Below are positions 12,703-13,873 of a stretch of DNA of 13,873 nucleotides, in pieces; position 1 is the first letter of the stretch, and each line of letters starts with the position of its first letter. The stretch comes from an uncultured Clostridia bacterium (GTDB lineage Bacteria > Bacillota > Clostridia > Christensenellales > Aristaeellaceae): positions 1-13,873 of the forward strand of contig CALCTW010000003.1 of the NCBI GenBank assembly GCA_937907055.1, read 5' to 3'. The notes under the pieces are model-generated. The model did not search any database. It was not told the origin of the DNA and saw only the letters and a program-made list of their open reading frames with translations. The translations under genes were made by a program, and so were the position numbers.

Positions 12703-13873
12703 ATGAAAAAACGGATGCTCAGTCTGCTCATCGCCTTCATGCTCGTCTGCTCGTCAATGCCGGCAGTTTTTTCCGAGTCTGAAGGGCTGGACGAACCTGC
12801 GGAGGTCGTCAGCACAGAACAGGTGACGGAGACCAGCGAAGAACAGCCTGCCGTAACGGAGGCTGCCGAAGAAACGCCCGTCACGGCTGAAGAGGAGCCC
12901 TCTGTTGTCGAGAACGTGACGGATGCTCCGGTCGTGGAAGAGACCGTTCAGGAGGAAGTCGTTTCCGAAGCGGAAGAGATCGTTGAAGAAGTTTCCGAAG
13001 ACGACGCTTCTGAAGAAGACGCTTCCGAAGAAGAAGTCATCGCGGCCGCCGAGAATGATCCGGCCGTCTACACCGTCAACACCTGGGGCATCAAGCACCT
13101 CACGGCGGACGCGCCCGCGTCTGTGACGGAAGGCAATGCCGTTACGATCGCGCTGACCGCTGAAGAAGGCTACGCGCTGCCCGGCAGCGTCACCCTCACG
13201 ATCGGCGGAAACGGCGTATCCGTGAAGAGCCTCACCCGCGCGGAAGCGGAAGAACTGCGCGAAAAGAACGAACTGCCCGAGGACGCGATCCTCTACTACA
13301 CCGATTCCGGTAAGCTCGTGATCCCCGCCGCGCGCGTGACCGGCGATATCGTGCTGAACGCCGAGGGCGTGCTGATCGAAGAAGAGATCGAAGACTATAA
13401 CAAACTTATCGATAAAAAGGCAAAAGAAGTCGATGCGGCAAAGAACCGCGAGGCTACTCAGCTGGAAAAATACCGTACAAGGGTCCGTGCCATGGAGGAA
13501 AACGGAGGCTATAATATCCTTGCCATTGTTTTGAAGGCGGGGAATTTTTCCCAGCTTCTGACAGCAATGGACGACATGGGCGAGATCATGCAGAGCGATA
13601 AGCAGCTTCAGCGTGATTATGCCGCTGCCCGCGAAGAGACGGAAGAGATTAAGGCTCAGTACGAGGAAGAAAAGGCCGGATACGAGGCTCAGCAGAAGAT
13701 CCTTGAACAGGAACAGGATGAGATCAGCAAGCAGATAGAAAGCGCGTCAGAGCTTCTTGAGAGCCTTGACGAAGAAATAGAAAAAGCCATGGAGCTTTAT
13801 AAGAAATACGATGTATACGTTATTTCCGACGAGATCTGGTCTGATATCCTTCTGAACGGAAACCGTCATATTC
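12703..13873 (+). CDS. Secreted Glu-rich protein, open at edge, probably chimeric 3' part
   Basis: An incomplete frame of 390 codons to the window edge. Residues 1-24 are a signal peptide (MKKRMLSLLIAFMLV...VFS). Residues 25-115 are a low-complexity Glu/Val/Thr/Ser segment with EDASEE-type repeats. Residues 119-222 look like a beta-rich Ig-like or bacterial-repeat domain (VTEGNAVTIALTAEEGYALP). From about 226 the sequence is the coiled coil of CwlO/PcsB-type wall-hydrolase proteins (YRTRVRAMEENGGYNIL at 257-273). From about 366 it reads as a MalY/PatB-type aminotransferase (YDVYVISDEIWSDILLNG). Leucine codons are CTG/CTC only (16 of 16) up to residue 224, then mostly CTT (10 of 14). Only the first part is safely native. 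ATG 12703 follows GAGG by 8 nt. Confidence 0.7.
   Translation, partial: MKKRMLSLLIAFMLVCSSMPAVFSESEGLDEPAEVVSTEQVTETSEEQPAVTEAAEETPVTAEEEPSVVENVTDAPVVEETVQEEVVSEAEEIVEEVSEDDASEEDASEEEVIAAAENDPAVYTVNTWGIKHLTADAPASVTEGNAVTIALTAEEGYALPGSVTLTIGGNGVSVKSLTRAEAEELREKNELPEDAILYYTDSGKLVIPAARVTGDIVLNAEGVLIEEEIEDYNKLIDKKAKEVDAAKNREATQLEKYRTRVRAMEENGGYNILAIVLKAGNFSQLLTAMDDMGEIMQSDKQLQRDYAAAREETEEIKAQYEEEKAGYEAQQKILEQEQDEISKQIESASELLESLDEEIEKAMELYKKYDVYVISDEIWSDILLNGNRHI
13390..13800 (+). other. CwlO/PcsB-type coiled-coil segment with foreign codon use
   Basis: In frame with the gene from 12703, this stretch encodes long Glu/Lys/Gln heptads around the signature RVRAMEENGGY, then LLTAMDDMGEIMQSD. In known wall hydrolases or their activators this block follows directly on a signal peptide and a first helix, and precedes an NlpC/P60 or M23 domain. 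Here neither is present. The codon choice (CTT, GCA, ACA, AGG) differs from that of the rest of the window. Confidence 0.65.
13801..13873 (+). other. Fragment of a MalY/PatB-type PLP aminotransferase
   Basis: The last 24 codons read KKYDVYVISDEIWSDILLNG and on to NRHI. This matches the block of fold-type I aminotransferases in which the Asp of SDEIW contacts the PLP pyridine nitrogen. A cytosolic enzyme core joined to a secreted coiled coil makes no structural sense, so the join around 13785-13810 is suspect. Confidence 0.65.

Overview
The window reads as chromosomal DNA of a fairly GC-rich Firmicute, most likely an uncultured gut or rumen Clostridia lineage. The supports are strong AGGAGG-type ribosome binding sites, consensus TTGACA/TATAAT promoters, short MKKR-type signal peptides, TauE, MmcQ/YjbR and P1-peptidase genes packed with overlaps, and heavy use of GCG/CTG/CGC codons. 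The exact genus cannot be read from the sequence.

Left part (1-2550). After two hairpins at the edge comes a minus-strand gene for a secreted cysteine protease whose motifs resemble the IdeS/Mac (C66) IgG-cleaving family. Divergent from it are two tandem small plus-strand genes. They share an almost identical double-glycine leader and 5' region but have different cores, so they look like duplicated bacteriocin, signal or RiPP-like precursor peptides. No matching exporter or modification enzyme is in the window.

Arginine part (2490-5440, minus strand). argG and argH (last two steps of arginine synthesis) lie head to tail. Each has its own promoter and terminator, and the argG terminator overlaps the argH promoter. 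Two ARG-box-like palindromes sit upstream of the argG promoter, in the divergent region shared with the next operon.

Operon (5477-12536, plus strand). One promoter precedes nine tightly packed or overlapping genes: HAD phosphatase, zinc-ribbon membrane protein, Nudix hydrolase, SAM methyltransferase, TauE/SafE permease, P1 (DmpA-type) peptidase, 5-formyl-THF cyclo-ligase, MmcQ/YjbR protein, and a fusion of a YjjG-like HAD nucleotidase with a tyrosine phosphatase. A terminator follows. Several members belong to metabolite-repair or nucleotide/folate clean-up families.

Right end (12590-13873). A consensus promoter drives a secreted Glu-rich protein that stays open to the window edge. Its reading frame passes from an Ig-like segment into a CwlO/PcsB-type coiled coil, and then into a fragment of a MalY/PatB-type aminotransferase. 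Leucine codon use changes abruptly at about 13380. This end is probably an assembly chimera and should not be taken as one real protein without read support.
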